Assembly: GCA_965217605.1 (NCBI GenBank)
Contig: CBDCJB010000001.1
Coordinates: 372,001-436,000, forward strand
Direction: 5' to 3'
DNA from: JAYYZW01 sp965217605
GTDB taxonomy: Bacteria; Pseudomonadota; Gammaproteobacteria; Ga0077536
DNA length: 64,000 bases
Part shown: positions 26,025-33,564 of the stretch, in pieces
How positions within the stretch are numbered: the first letter of the stretch is position 1
Layout: the number at the start of each line of letters is the position of its first letter
Notes under the pieces: generated by a model
The model's input: the letters and a program-made list of their open reading frames with translations, nothing else
Databases searched by the model: none
What the model was told of the DNA's origin: nothing
Made by a program: the position numbers and the translations under genes

Positions 26025-27636
26025 CCCGGATATTGCATGAGCAGTGAGATTGGGCGTGGAGTTGGTCGATCATGGGTCGGAATTCGTTGGTGGTGGCACG
26101 AAGCGGCGCTTGAGCGCGACGTTTCGGCGCGCCACCGGTGGATTTATCGCCGATTGCGATGCACGAGTCGTTTCGGAGGCGAGCGACACCCCGACTCACA
26201 AGGAATCGCACACGAGGCGACTGGCGTTGGGACGACTATCCCGGCTTGAGGCGAGCGGCCACCAGGCAGAACAGTTCTCGATGGGGGTAAGCACTGGAGA
26301 GCAACAGTCGGATGCGCCTGGTATTGCGCAAGACGATGGCGCCGATGCGTAATAGTTTCAGGCGCAGCGTGCCGCCTTGCGCGCGAGCCCGTGCCGTTGC
26401 GTGTAGTGCCACCCGGCGGATCGTCTCCAACAGCGTGTAAGCCAAGCTTGAGAGCAACAGCCGGAACTGATTGGCCCACCAGGTGTGGCAACTGGTGCGA
26501 TCGGCAAACAGGCCCAACTGCTGCTCCTTGATCCGGTTCTCCATCTCGCCGCGGGCGCAGTAGAGGCGGTCGTAGATGCGTTGGGCCTTGCCGGTGAGGT
26601 GGGTCACCACGAAGCGGGGATTGCTGCCGCGGGCGCTGTGCTCGGCCTTGACGATCACCCGTCGCGGGGTATCCCAAGTCGGTGCGGCGTAACGGACCTC
26701 GCTGAACAGGCGCTGCTTCTCACCCATCATCCAATACCGCCACTGAGCCAACGTGCGCAACGCTAACGATTGATCGTGCAAACGCGGGTTTTTCGCGATA
26801 CCCATGACGTAATCCACGCCGTGGCGATCGAACCAGCGCAGCATCCGCCAGCGGCAAAAGCCGGCATCGGCGCGCACCAGGATCTCGACCTTCGGCCACG
26901 CCTGGCGCAACCGTTTGATCAACAGCGCCAAGATCGCCCCACTGTGTTTTGCGCCGTCGATCTTGCTCGAACGCAGATAACTGACCAACCGTTGATCGCC
27001 ACAGAACACGTACAAGGGCAGACAGCAGTCGTGGTCGTAGTCGCCGTGGAAGAAGCGGCCCGCTTGATCACCCTGCACCCGATCGTCGGTGGCATCCACA
27101 TCGCGTATCAGTCGTCGGGGCGCTTGTTTGTAAGCGGCGATAAAGTTATCAATGAGTCCCTTGTGCAGGGCCACCGCGGTGTTCCGGTTCGCGCGGTTCT
27201 CCAGTCGGCACAACGTCGACGGGCTCGCCAGCGACGCATCCCGGGAAAGCGCCGTCTGCAGAGCCAAGTCCGCGCGCAATGCCTCGTGGTCGTTGAGGTC
27301 CTCATAGCCCAGGGAAAGGCCATAGACCCGCTGTCGGACCAGCGACTCCAGAGCGTGGGTGCAGCTCTTTCTCCGGCGCGAATCCCCAATGGCCCGTGCC
27401 GCGGCCTTGATCAACCCGGTCCGTTCATCGGCCCAGCGCAGCAACTGCACCCCACCGTTGGAAGTGATGTCACCGGCGTTGAATGAGACGTCGATCTTGC
27501 GGCGAGAAAAGCCTGGAAATTGCAGCGCAGTCTGGGTACATTCTGTCACGGGCGAGTCCTTTCCGTTTTCAGCCTAACTAACTGAATTATAACGGATTAG
27601 AAAGGGCTTGCCCTCTTTTTTTATGAAATATCCGGG
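26025..27636 (-). mobile_element. IS1380-family insertion sequence, 1612 bp, complete
   Basis: Terminal inverted repeats CCCGGATATTGCATGA (26025-26040) and the complement of CCCGGATATTTCATAA (27621-27636) agree at 14 of 16 bases. They are flanked by direct CTAG repeats (26021-26024 and 27637-27640). The single transposase gene fills most of the element and shows no internal stop, so it may still be active. The element interrupts the second of two tandem lipoprotein genes. A 4-5 base target duplication is usual for the family. Confidence 0.85.
26236..27549 (-). CDS. IS1380-family transposase
   Basis: 437-residue DDE transposase. Features of the IS1380 family are FNAGDITSNGGVQLLRWADE near the N-terminus, RVYGLSLGYEDLNDHEALR at about 74-92, the first acidic residue in RDVDATDD (around 150-152), the second in VRADAGFCRWRML (Asp228), and the glutamate region YCARGEMENRIKEQQ (around 335-342). 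The start is a GTG at 27549 with GGAAAGGA upstream on that strand. Length is normal for the family and no frameshift is seen, so an intact enzyme is expected. Confidence 0.93.
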   Translation of the reverse strand: MTECTQTALQFPGFSRRKIDVSFNAGDITSNGGVQLLRWADERTGLIKAAARAIGDSRRRKSCTHALESLVRQRVYGLSLGYEDLNDHEALRADLALQTALSRDASLASPSTLCRLENRANRNTAVALHKGLIDNFIAAYKQAPRRLIRDVDATDDRVQGDQAGRFFHGDYDHDCCLPLYVFCGDQRLVSYLRSSKIDGAKHSGAILALLIKRLRQAWPKVEILVRADAGFCRWRMLRWFDRHGVDYVMGIAKNPRLHDQSLALRTLAQWRYWMMGEKQRLFSEVRYAAPTWDTPRRVIVKAEHSARGSNPRFVVTHLTGKAQRIYDRLYCARGEMENRIKEQQLGLFADRTSCHTWWANQFRLLLSSLAYTLLETIRRVALHATARARAQGGTLRLKLLRIGAIVLRNTRRIRLLLSSAYPHRELFCLVAARLKPG

Positions 27637-27640
27637 CTAG
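27637..27640. repeat. CTAG target-site duplication, right copy
   Basis: Partner of the CTAG at 26021-26024, adjacent to the right inverted repeat of the IS element. One copy belongs to the original codons CCT-AGG (Pro-Arg) of the interrupted lipoprotein gene. Confidence 0.75.
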
Positions 27641-27695
27641 GTGTCGCGCATGCAGAAAGAAGCAACAACAGTACAAAAGTTGCGATTATTCTCAT

Positions 27696-28111
27696 GTCCC
27701 CCTCCCAATCGTTTTCGTATTCTTGGTTCGCTATTTTAAAGCTTCTAATTGGGTTAAATCGCTCAATAATTAAACTATATGACGCCCTCGCACTTCAACG
27801 CAGTAACTGTTACAAAAGGATTCGGCCCAAAACATTTGTTACAAAGTACGGTTTCTGCCGCGGATGCCTGCTCGCCGCCCAAGATCGAGCAACGGCTCAC
27901 CGTCGTGGGCGAGCCGGCGCCCAACCCGCGAGGAGCACAGTTTATATGCCAATCTACGGTCGGTTATTCTATAGAATACTCGCTGACGACAATTTTTCTT
28001 CTGAAAAAGCGTCCCAATCGGAAATCCGCGCTATTCTGACGTTTCTGAAAGACTCGTCAGCTAAATAGTAGATAAACGAATAGTTTTCTAACGATCTGCC
28101 GACCCGAGCCG
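27696..28111. other. AT-richer intergenic segment, no convincing gene
   Basis: 416 bases between the broken lipoprotein gene and the HsaA-like gene. The first 160 bases are clearly more AT-rich than the surrounding DNA. Two short plus-strand frames (27694-28068 and 27779-28039) overlap here, but neither has a recognisable domain or RBS, and they share the same DNA. The segment must hold the leftward lipoprotein promoter and possibly the promoter for the gene at 28112. I could not place it in any family. Confidence 0.4.
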
Positions 28112-29302
28112 ATGAATCGACCGGAAGATATAACGCGCAGTGCGCTAGTCGAGCGCGCTTCCTCGGTAGCGGATATCGTATGTGAATTCGAGCGAGAAAG
28201 TGACGCGATGCGGGCCTTGCACCCCGAGAGCGTCAAAGCCCTGCGCGATGCCGATCTTTTCAAGGTGATTCAGCCGCGACGGATCGGCGGATTCGGAATG
28301 GATTTACCGACGATCCATGCGATCACCATGGCGCTTTGCCGCGGTTGTGCTTCAACCGGTTGGGTCTATCTCGTTACCGGCGCCCACACTTGGGTCCTGG
28401 GCATGTTTCCCGAGGCCGCGCAAGATGAGATCAAGGCGGACGATCCGGACACCTTCATTCCGGGCACCTTGGCTTCACAAGGTAAAGCTCAATTACTCGA
28501 CGACGGCGTTCGCGTCAGTGGTCGCTGGCAGTTTGCGAGCGGCTGCGATCACGGGCGTTGGGGCTTGTTCGCCGCGAGGCAATCGGATTCCACCCGCGAA
28601 GATCCGAAGCACGTCCACGTACTCGTTCCGAGCACGGATTACACGATCGAGGATACCTGGCACTCGATGGGGCTGCGCGGCACTGGGAGTAAGGATGTGA
28701 TCATGGACGAGGTGTTCGTACCCAGACATCGAACGATGCCGACGGGCGACCTGTTCGAAGGCATCAGCGACGCCGCCCGCGCGCACGATAGTTTCGTCTA
28801 CCGATTCCCCGTGCTGCCTTCGCTGACGTACCTGTTAACCGCGCCCGCGCCCGCGCTCGAGATCGCCCGGCGTATATATAGCGGATATCTCGACATGACC
28901 GCGTCCAGGCGCGATCGTTACGATGGTTCTTCCAAGGCGAAGAAGGCGCCGAACCAGGTACGCATTGCTGAATCGTGGGCAGAGATCCAAAGTGCGGCGT
29001 TGATGGTGGAGGACATTACGCGGATCTTCGATACGGCGCTCGCCCAACGCGAACCGTTCGATATCGATACACGGGTTGAAGTGAAATGGCGTGCGAGCTA
29101 CGTCATTCACCTGTGCCGCCGCGCAGCGGATCGCCTGTTTGATGCGGCGGGCGCCAATTCGATCTATGACCGATCAGCGCTGCTGCCACTCGTGCAAAGC
29201 CTGCATACCGCGTCGCATCATGCGGCAGCGGATTTCGACAACAATGCGACGAGTTTCGGCAGTCAGACACTAGGGCTCGGCCCAGGCACCTGGTTGGTGT
29301 AA
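28112..29302 (+). CDS. flavin-dependent monooxygenase, HsaA/HpaH-like oxygenase component
   Basis: 396-residue group D flavin monooxygenase with the acyl-CoA dehydrogenase fold. The N-terminal LHPESVKALRDADLFKVIQPRRIGGFGMD and CRGCASTGWVYLVTGAHTW, the central GRWQFASGCDHGRWGLF and WHSMGLRGTGSKDVIMDEVFVP are typical of HsaA/HpaH/IndA-like oxygenases, which hydroxylate using reduced flavin provided by a separate reductase. The flavin reductase gene at 5239 is the only obvious candidate partner in the window. No catalytic ACAD glutamate motif is seen at the C-terminus. It is followed by a MITE and then the AhpD-like pair. Confidence 0.85.
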   Translation: MNRPEDITRSALVERASSVADIVCEFERESDAMRALHPESVKALRDADLFKVIQPRRIGGFGMDLPTIHAITMALCRGCASTGWVYLVTGAHTWVLGMFPEAAQDEIKADDPDTFIPGTLASQGKAQLLDDGVRVSGRWQFASGCDHGRWGLFAARQSDSTREDPKHVHVLVPSTDYTIEDTWHSMGLRGTGSKDVIMDEVFVPRHRTMPTGDLFEGISDAARAHDSFVYRFPVLPSLTYLLTAPAPALEIARRIYSGYLDMTASRRDRYDGSSKAKKAPNQVRIAESWAEIQSAALMVEDITRIFDTALAQREPFDIDTRVEVKWRASYVIHLCRRAADRLFDAAGANSIYDRSALLPLVQSLHTASHHAAADFDNNATSFGSQTLGLGPGTWLV

Positions 29303-29317
29303 CAACGAGTTTGCAAA

Positions 29318-29482
29318 CTAGTGTCCTGTCCCGTGAAAAAGTTTCGTAATTGGCGGCGGATTTTTCGCCGATGGCAAGGCACGACGACGACGTGTAGCGG
29401 GCTCTACACAAGGAGGAGTAACGCCGCCAGCGGCGAAAAAGACGAGCCAAGTATGGAAGTTTTTCACGGGACAGGACACTAG
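29318..29482. repeat. MITE-like element with 23-base perfect inverted repeats
   Basis: 165-base element. Outer arms CTAGTGTCCTGTCCCGTG plus AAAAA (29318-29340) are perfectly complementary to 29460-29482, and symmetry continues imperfectly inward for about 35 more bases (ending CGCCGaTGGC / CGCCGcTGGC). CTAG at both ends may be the target duplication. It has no coding capacity and lies between the HsaA-like gene and the AhpD-like pair; the RNA could fold into a long hairpin. Confidence 0.85.
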
Positions 29483-29499
29483 ACAGGAGCAATAACACG

Positions 29500-29838
29500 A
29501 TGCGCTACGACGAAAACATAACCAAGCTCGTCGATACGGTGCTATCCGGGCCCGGAGCAACGACCTCAGCGTTACGCCGCACCGTTGAAGCGCGGGCCGC
29601 CGCCCTGAGCGGACGTTCGGATACGGATTCAACCGTGCCGGACGAACTGTCAGAGTGGGTTGAAAAAGTCGCGCGGCATGCTTACCGCACGACCGATGCG
29701 AACATCGAATCCCTCAAGGCAGCGGGTTATACAGACGACGAACTCTTCGAGTTGACCGTGGCGGCCGCGTTGGGCGCTAGCCGGGCGCGATTGGAACGTG
29801 CGCTCGAAGCCGTCGGCGCGAAGGAGGAACGCACGTAG
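29500..29838 (+). CDS. small CMD/AhpD-related helical protein
   Basis: 112-residue protein, probably all helical. The C-terminal half AAGYTDDELFELTVAAALGASRARLERALEAV resembles the helix that follows the active site in carboxymuconolactone decarboxylase/AhpD proteins, but there is no CxxC motif and no cysteine at all. RBS ACAGGAGCAA precedes the ATG. Its TAG stop overlaps the GTG start of the next gene by one base, so the two are translationally coupled and probably act together. It may be a structural or non-catalytic partner of the selenoprotein that follows. The family match is tentative. Confidence 0.65.
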   Translation: MRYDENITKLVDTVLSGPGATTSALRRTVEARAAALSGRSDTDSTVPDELSEWVEKVARHAYRTTDANIESLKAAGYTDDELFELTVAAALGASRARLERALEAVGAKEERT

Positions 29839-30422
29839 TGAGGCTCAAGCAGTTGGATACCGGTCACCGGCTACGGCACAAGCTCCTATTGCGGTTGATG
29901 CGGCTGTTCATGGGTGGCCGGGTTCCCGACGTCATGCGGACGGTGATGTACCGGCCTGAATTTTTTGGCAAGCCGTTTTCCGGCGTCATCCACTCGTTCA
30001 TGCGGTTCAGCGGTGAATGGAGCGCCGGCGAGTGTGAGCTCTTCGCCGCCTACGTATCGAGCAAGAATCAGTGCCCATTCTGAACCGGCGCGCACGGCGC
30101 GGTCGCGTCGCACGTCCTCGGAAAAGAAGTCGTTGCGGCGGTGCTGGAGGATTTTGATTCGGCGCCCATCGACGACAAAATGAAGGCGATGCTCCGGTTC
30201 ATCGAGAAAATGACGCTTCGGCCCGAGGCACTGTCGGCCGAAGACGCACGGCCGCTCCGTGACGCAGGCTTGTCGGACGGCGCCATCGAGGAGGCGATCG
30301 GCGTGGCGTTTACGTTCAACCTCCTCGACCGGCTCGCGGACGCCTTCGGCTTCGAGGTCCCGCCCGCCGATTTTTTTGCACGTGGCGCACCGATCATGCT
30401 CAAGTTCGGATACAAGATGTAA
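29838..30422 (+). CDS. AhpD-like selenoprotein candidate (CxxU motif, UGA at codon 82)
   Basis: The frame starting at GTG 29838 meets TGA at 30081-30083, then continues open in the same frame to TAA at 30422. Read through, it is a 194-residue AhpD/CMD-family peroxidase-like protein with SSKNQCPF, Sec82, TGAHGAVA. In AhpD enzymes the active site is CxxCxxxH; here the second cysteine is UGA, giving Cys79-Pro-Phe-Sec82-Thr-Gly-Ala-His86. Downstream SDGAIEEAIGVAFTFNLLDRLADAFGF is a normal CMD helix. A GC-rich hairpin follows the UGA at once. AhpD-like selenoproteins with CxxU are known from marine bacteria. A nonsense mutation is the alternative, but it would have to hit this one residue by chance. 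The next gene starts directly after the stop. Confidence 0.85.
30084..30103 (+). promoter_or_regulatory. possible bacterial SECIS hairpin after UGA
   Basis: ACCGGCGCGCACGGCGCGGT directly follows the in-frame TGA. It folds as ACCG and CGC pairing with GCG and CGGT, with one bulged G and a five-base loop GCACG that begins with G. Bacterial SECIS elements lie just 3' of the Sec codon with a G near the start of the loop. Exact fit to the consensus spacing was not tested. Confidence 0.45.
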
Positions 30423-31739
30423 ATGAACGCTGAATCCGCGGAGCGCGACGGTTCGAGTTGGTCTGACCTCTGGCGTCTCGAAGACTGGTGGGCGGTGTGG
30501 TTCGGATTTCTTTTACTCACCGCCGTAGTGGGGGGCGCGGTCGACGCGGTGCCCAAGGTCGGCAGGTGGACGACTTGGCCGCTCGACGCATTATCCACGG
30601 ACCTCACGATCCGGATCTTCGTATTGGGCGCCGGTCTGACCGTCTTGACGGGTTGCGGCATCGTGGTTACCGGCAGTACGACCGCCCGGCGTTACCTGCC
30701 GGGTTTTGCAGGCGTGTTCTTACTCGCTGTCGTGGCTTACGTGTTCGCTGGACAGACCACCGTGCGGGAATATGGGCTCGGCTACGCGCTTTGGGCGCTG
30801 ACGCTGGGGCTGTTGATCTCGAACACGGTGGGGACACCCCGTTGGCTGGTCGCCGGCGCCCGCTCTGAACTCTTCATCAAAACGGGACTCGTGTTATTGG
30901 GCGCCGAGATCCTGTTCGGCAACATCGTGAGTCTCGGCCCGCCGGGGCTGCTGGTCGCCTGGGGCGTGACGCCGCTCGTCATCATTACGATGTATTACTT
31001 CGGCGTGCGGTGGTTACAGATCCGGTCGAAGCCGCTGACCATCACGATCGCGGCGGCGACCTCCGTGTGCGGCGTATCGGCCGCGATCGCGGCGGCTGCG
31101 GCCAGCCGGGCGACGCGCGAGGAATTGTCGCTTGCGGTGGCCATCACGATGGCCTTTACGGTCATGATGATGATTGCGTTGCCGGCATTCTGTCGGTGGA
31201 TAGGCATGGATCCGGTCGTCGCCGGTGCCTGGCTGGGCGGTACGATCGATGCCACGGGGGCGGTCGTGGCAGCCGGTACCGCACTTGGCGCCGAGGCCGA
31301 GGCCACGGCGGCCGTCGTGAAGATGATCCAAAACGTGCTCATCGGGATCGTCGCCTTCGCGATCGCCATCTACTGGGTGACGGTCGTGGAACGCGATCCC
31401 GAAGGTCCGCGTCCCGATCCGATGGAGGTGTGGCGGCGCTTGCCGAAGTTCATCCTCGGCTTCCTCGCCGCGTCCCTGATCTTCTCCTTCGCTTTAATCC
31501 CTGCGATGGGGATCGATGCCGTGATGGCCGACTTGAAGGTGACGAAGACCTTTCGCGGTTGGTTTTTCTGCCTGGCGTTCGTCTCGATCGGTCTGGAATC
31601 GAATTTTCGCGTGCTGATGGGGCAACTCGAGCGCGGCAAGCCACTGTTGCTCTATGTCGTCGGTCAAACGTTCAACATCGTATTGACGCTGGCGGTGGCG
31701 TGGCTGGCCTTTGCCGTGCTCTTCGACATAAGCCGATGA
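30423..31739 (+). CDS. YeiH/UPF0324 family putative sulfate exporter
   Basis: 438-residue polytopic inner-membrane protein of the Cons_hypoth698 (YeiH) family. About ten to twelve hydrophobic helices are visible. Family blocks are LLGAEILFGNIVSLGPPGL, TSVCGVSAAIAAAAASRA, WLGGTIDATGAVVAAG and the late FVSIGLESNFRVLM. Members are annotated as putative sulfate or anion exporters; transport by this protein is not shown. The ATG comes right after the TAA of the selenoprotein gene, with which it is surely co-transcribed, and its stop overlaps the next small gene by four bases (ATGA). Confidence 0.88.
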   Translation: MNAESAERDGSSWSDLWRLEDWWAVWFGFLLLTAVVGGAVDAVPKVGRWTTWPLDALSTDLTIRIFVLGAGLTVLTGCGIVVTGSTTARRYLPGFAGVFLLAVVAYVFAGQTTVREYGLGYALWALTLGLLISNTVGTPRWLVAGARSELFIKTGLVLLGAEILFGNIVSLGPPGLLVAWGVTPLVIITMYYFGVRWLQIRSKPLTITIAAATSVCGVSAAIAAAAASRATREELSLAVAITMAFTVMMMIALPAFCRWIGMDPVVAGAWLGGTIDATGAVVAAGTALGAEAEATAAVVKMIQNVLIGIVAFAIAIYWVTVVERDPEGPRPDPMEVWRRLPKFILGFLAASLIFSFALIPAMGIDAVMADLKVTKTFRGWFFCLAFVSIGLESNFRVLMGQLERGKPLLLYVVGQTFNIVLTLAVAWLAFAVLFDISR

Positions 31740-31912
31740 AAGAGTCGAATCGCCGGTGGTACAGGTTGGCAATCGGGTTGCTGGCGATGTGCGCACTCTT
31801 GGCGTGGCTCGAATGGGCGCGGCCGGGGCTCGGGGAGACGCCGCCTGATGAGCGCCGTGATGCGACGCCGCTTTTTTACACGGAGCTCGACGTCGACCCG
31901 ACGAAGTTGTGA
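31736..31912 (+). CDS. small single-pass membrane protein
   Basis: 58-residue protein starting at ATG 31736, which overlaps the YeiH stop (ATGA). One hydrophobic helix (about residues 11-28, RLAIGLLAMCALLAWLEW) is followed by a short hydrophilic tail ending DVDPTKL. No homology is recognised. Tight coupling to the transporter gene suggests an accessory subunit. Confidence 0.6.
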   Translation: MKESNRRWYRLAIGLLAMCALLAWLEWARPGLGETPPDERRDATPLFYTELDVDPTKL

Positions 31913-32063
31913 TCTAATCTGACCCCTTGGGTACGCTGTGGCCAGTACCAGCGGCGTAACGAGCGTCGTTTTCGGACCCACAATACATGACTCCGTCGAT
32001 CCGATTCCCGCGGGACTCTGACTCCCGGGTTCCGAGTTAGCGGCGCTTTTCCGTTTTAGGTCT

Positions 32064-32094
32064 TACAAAAAAACCGAGCGCTTAAAATCGGTTT
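32064..32094 (-). terminator. Rho-independent terminator of the YkvI-like gene
   Basis: On the minus strand AAACCGA, a 10-base spacer and TCGGTTT form a stem followed by a run of T (plus-strand A-run at 32066-32073). It lies 18 bases beyond the stop codon at 32112. A weak but well placed terminator. Confidence 0.6.
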
Positions 32095-32111
32095 CGAATA
32101 ATTTGGAACGA

Positions 32112-33200
32112 TCAGCCGGATCGAATGGTTTTAAAGCTCCCAACCGTCAACAACGGTACGGTAAATACGACCAGAAATCCCCACGCCAGGCTTCCGTAAC
32201 CGCGGGCGACCAACGCGACGATCCCGAACTTGGCCAACAATAGGCTGACGGCCAACATACCGCCGGCTATCACCGCATGCCACTCCCGTGTCAATGGCGC
32301 GCGGGCCTGGTCGCGTCGCCAACCGTCGAACCGTTCGTTCACGCCCTGTAAGACGCCGACTGCGGTCAAGACGATCGTGCCGAACAAGATCACGAAATAG
32401 ATGTTGAGCGCCGCGCGGCTGCCAAGCGTCGCCAACAAGCTGTAGGTCGGCAATACCTCATCGACGATGTCCGGATAACGCGCCGTGAACGCCAAATGGA
32501 GCAAGAACGCGGGCAGGGCGCCGAAAACGCCCGCGATAGCGCCGGACGCCAGCGCCTGGCGTTGCGTTTGGATACCGCTGATGCAGTAGATGAGTACGGG
32601 CACGACCGCACTGTTATAAAGCGAGAACTGAAAACCGCTGCGTACTGCATCGCCGATCTCGCCATAAGCGGCGAAATTGACTTTGATCGCGTCGGCTTCA
32701 CTCGATAACACATAAATAATCAGGACGATCAGGCACAGCATCAGGGCGGCCGTCCACACGACAAGGCTCTGTTCAACGAGGCGGCGCCCGAAAAAATTGA
32801 GCACGACCACCGCGATGAAGACGACGCTGACGCCGGCCATATAGGGAATATCGAAGCCATCGTCGAGTATTTCGCCGGCCGCCGAGCCGACGACGGCGAG
32901 GACGATGACGAGCAGGGCAATGAAAAGGATCTCGTAAAGAAACCACGCGGGGCCCAGCAGGGCTTTGACGAAATGCCGGTAATCATGGATCTGAAAGCGA
33001 TGCGCAAATGCGAATGCTATCGCGAGCACGACCGCCAGACAGGCGGCGATGACGACCGATGCGACGACGCCACCCAACGGGCCGTGGCGCGAGATGAACT
33101 CGACGACTTCGCGTCCCGTGCCATAGGCGCCGCCGATAATGACGCCTTGGAACACCGAGGCCGGAATCACATAGATTCGAAATAGGTCTCGTAAGCTCAA
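32112..33200 (-). CDS. YkvI-family membrane protein (LeuT-fold transporter-like)
   Basis: 362-residue inner-membrane protein with about ten transmembrane segments. IPASVFQGVIIGGAYGTGREVVEFISRHGP at the N-terminus is the YkvI/COG3949 signature, in which GTGRE sits where LeuT-fold transporters unwind helix 1. HDYRHFVKALLGPAWFLYEILF and VLQGVNERFDGWR are other conserved blocks. Transported substrate unknown. It stands alone between the YeiH cluster and a broken lamin-tail gene, whose 3' remnant runs into its start region. Confidence 0.8.
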   Translation of the reverse strand: MSLRDLFRIYVIPASVFQGVIIGGAYGTGREVVEFISRHGPLGGVVASVVIAACLAVVLAIAFAFAHRFQIHDYRHFVKALLGPAWFLYEILFIALLVIVLAVVGSAAGEILDDGFDIPYMAGVSVVFIAVVVLNFFGRRLVEQSLVVWTAALMLCLIVLIIYVLSSEADAIKVNFAAYGEIGDAVRSGFQFSLYNSAVVPVLIYCISGIQTQRQALASGAIAGVFGALPAFLLHLAFTARYPDIVDEVLPTYSLLATLGSRAALNIYFVILFGTIVLTAVGVLQGVNERFDGWRRDQARAPLTREWHAVIAGGMLAVSLLLAKFGIVALVARGYGSLAWGFLVVFTVPLLTVGSFKTIRSG

Positions 33201-33209
33201 TATATCGGT

Positions 33210-33501
33210 GAATCGTGACGTTATTCAGTTCATGTTCGTCCGAGGAACCGTTCGGGAAACGAACTCTGAAATCGCTGGTACATGGAAGACTGCCCCTACT
33301 GGTTATGGGATAGTAATCACTCGTATCCGCGAGATAATAGTCGTTCAGATTAACTGCGACGGATCCGGGATTATATATTTCGATAAACTCACCATTCGTT
33401 GGTGTTACTACGATTTCCGACAGGAGTAGCTGGGCGGCATGGGATTGCGAAGCCAGGTTGAGAACTCATAGAAACAGTGTAACTTTGTATCCGTTATTCA
33501 T
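33210..33501 (-). pseudogene. broken lamin-tail-domain (LTD) secreted protein
   Basis: On the minus strand from ATG 33501 the frame reads MNNGYKVTLFL, a TGA stop (33468-33466), then VLNLASQSHAA, LLLSEIVVTPTNGEFIEIYN, PGSVAVNLNDYYLADTSDYY and FRVRFPNGSSDE. The first part is the remains of a signal peptide interrupted by the TGA, and the rest is the start of a lamin-tail domain. Similarity ends near 33220 and the frame then runs into the YkvI-like gene. The gene is therefore both nonsense-mutated and 3'-truncated. LTD proteins of this size class are secreted in many bacteria. Confidence 0.65.
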
Positions 33502-33564
33502 TTGAAATCCCTCATTTATTGACCCATTTAGCATAACTGCTTGTTCCGCCGGTCGGGTTTAGTA

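Larger units (their letters stand above)
25849..27695 (-). pseudogene. lipoprotein paralogue split by IS insertion
   Basis: The N-terminal piece lies at 27695-27637 and reads MRIIATFVLLLLLSACATP, a lipoprotein signal with lipobox cysteine. The C-terminal piece lies at 26020-25849 and reads TVMKNPETGQVTQCGGTATG and on to GYHIQKSND. Removing the insertion with one copy of the CTAG duplication joins them in frame as ATPRTVMKN, matching STPRTVMKN of the intact paralogue at 25575-25805. There is also a TGA at 25911-25909 where the paralogue has lysine; beyond it the frame continues KCVNEYLKQGFD to 25849. The copy is therefore doubly inactivated. Confidence 0.8.

Noticed and set aside
27694..28068. 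124-codon plus-strand frame in the AT-richer segment
   Set aside because: No family features, overlaps another frame, and begins at the mirror of the lipoprotein start codon.
33208..33429. 73-codon plus-strand frame
   Set aside because: It lies antisense to the lamin-tail fragment, which has real homology; no RBS or domain in this frame.
33466..33468. In-frame TGA of the lamin-tail gene as a selenocysteine codon
   Set aside because: It falls in a signal peptide, not at a redox site, and the gene is truncated at its 3' end, so a nonsense mutation is simpler.
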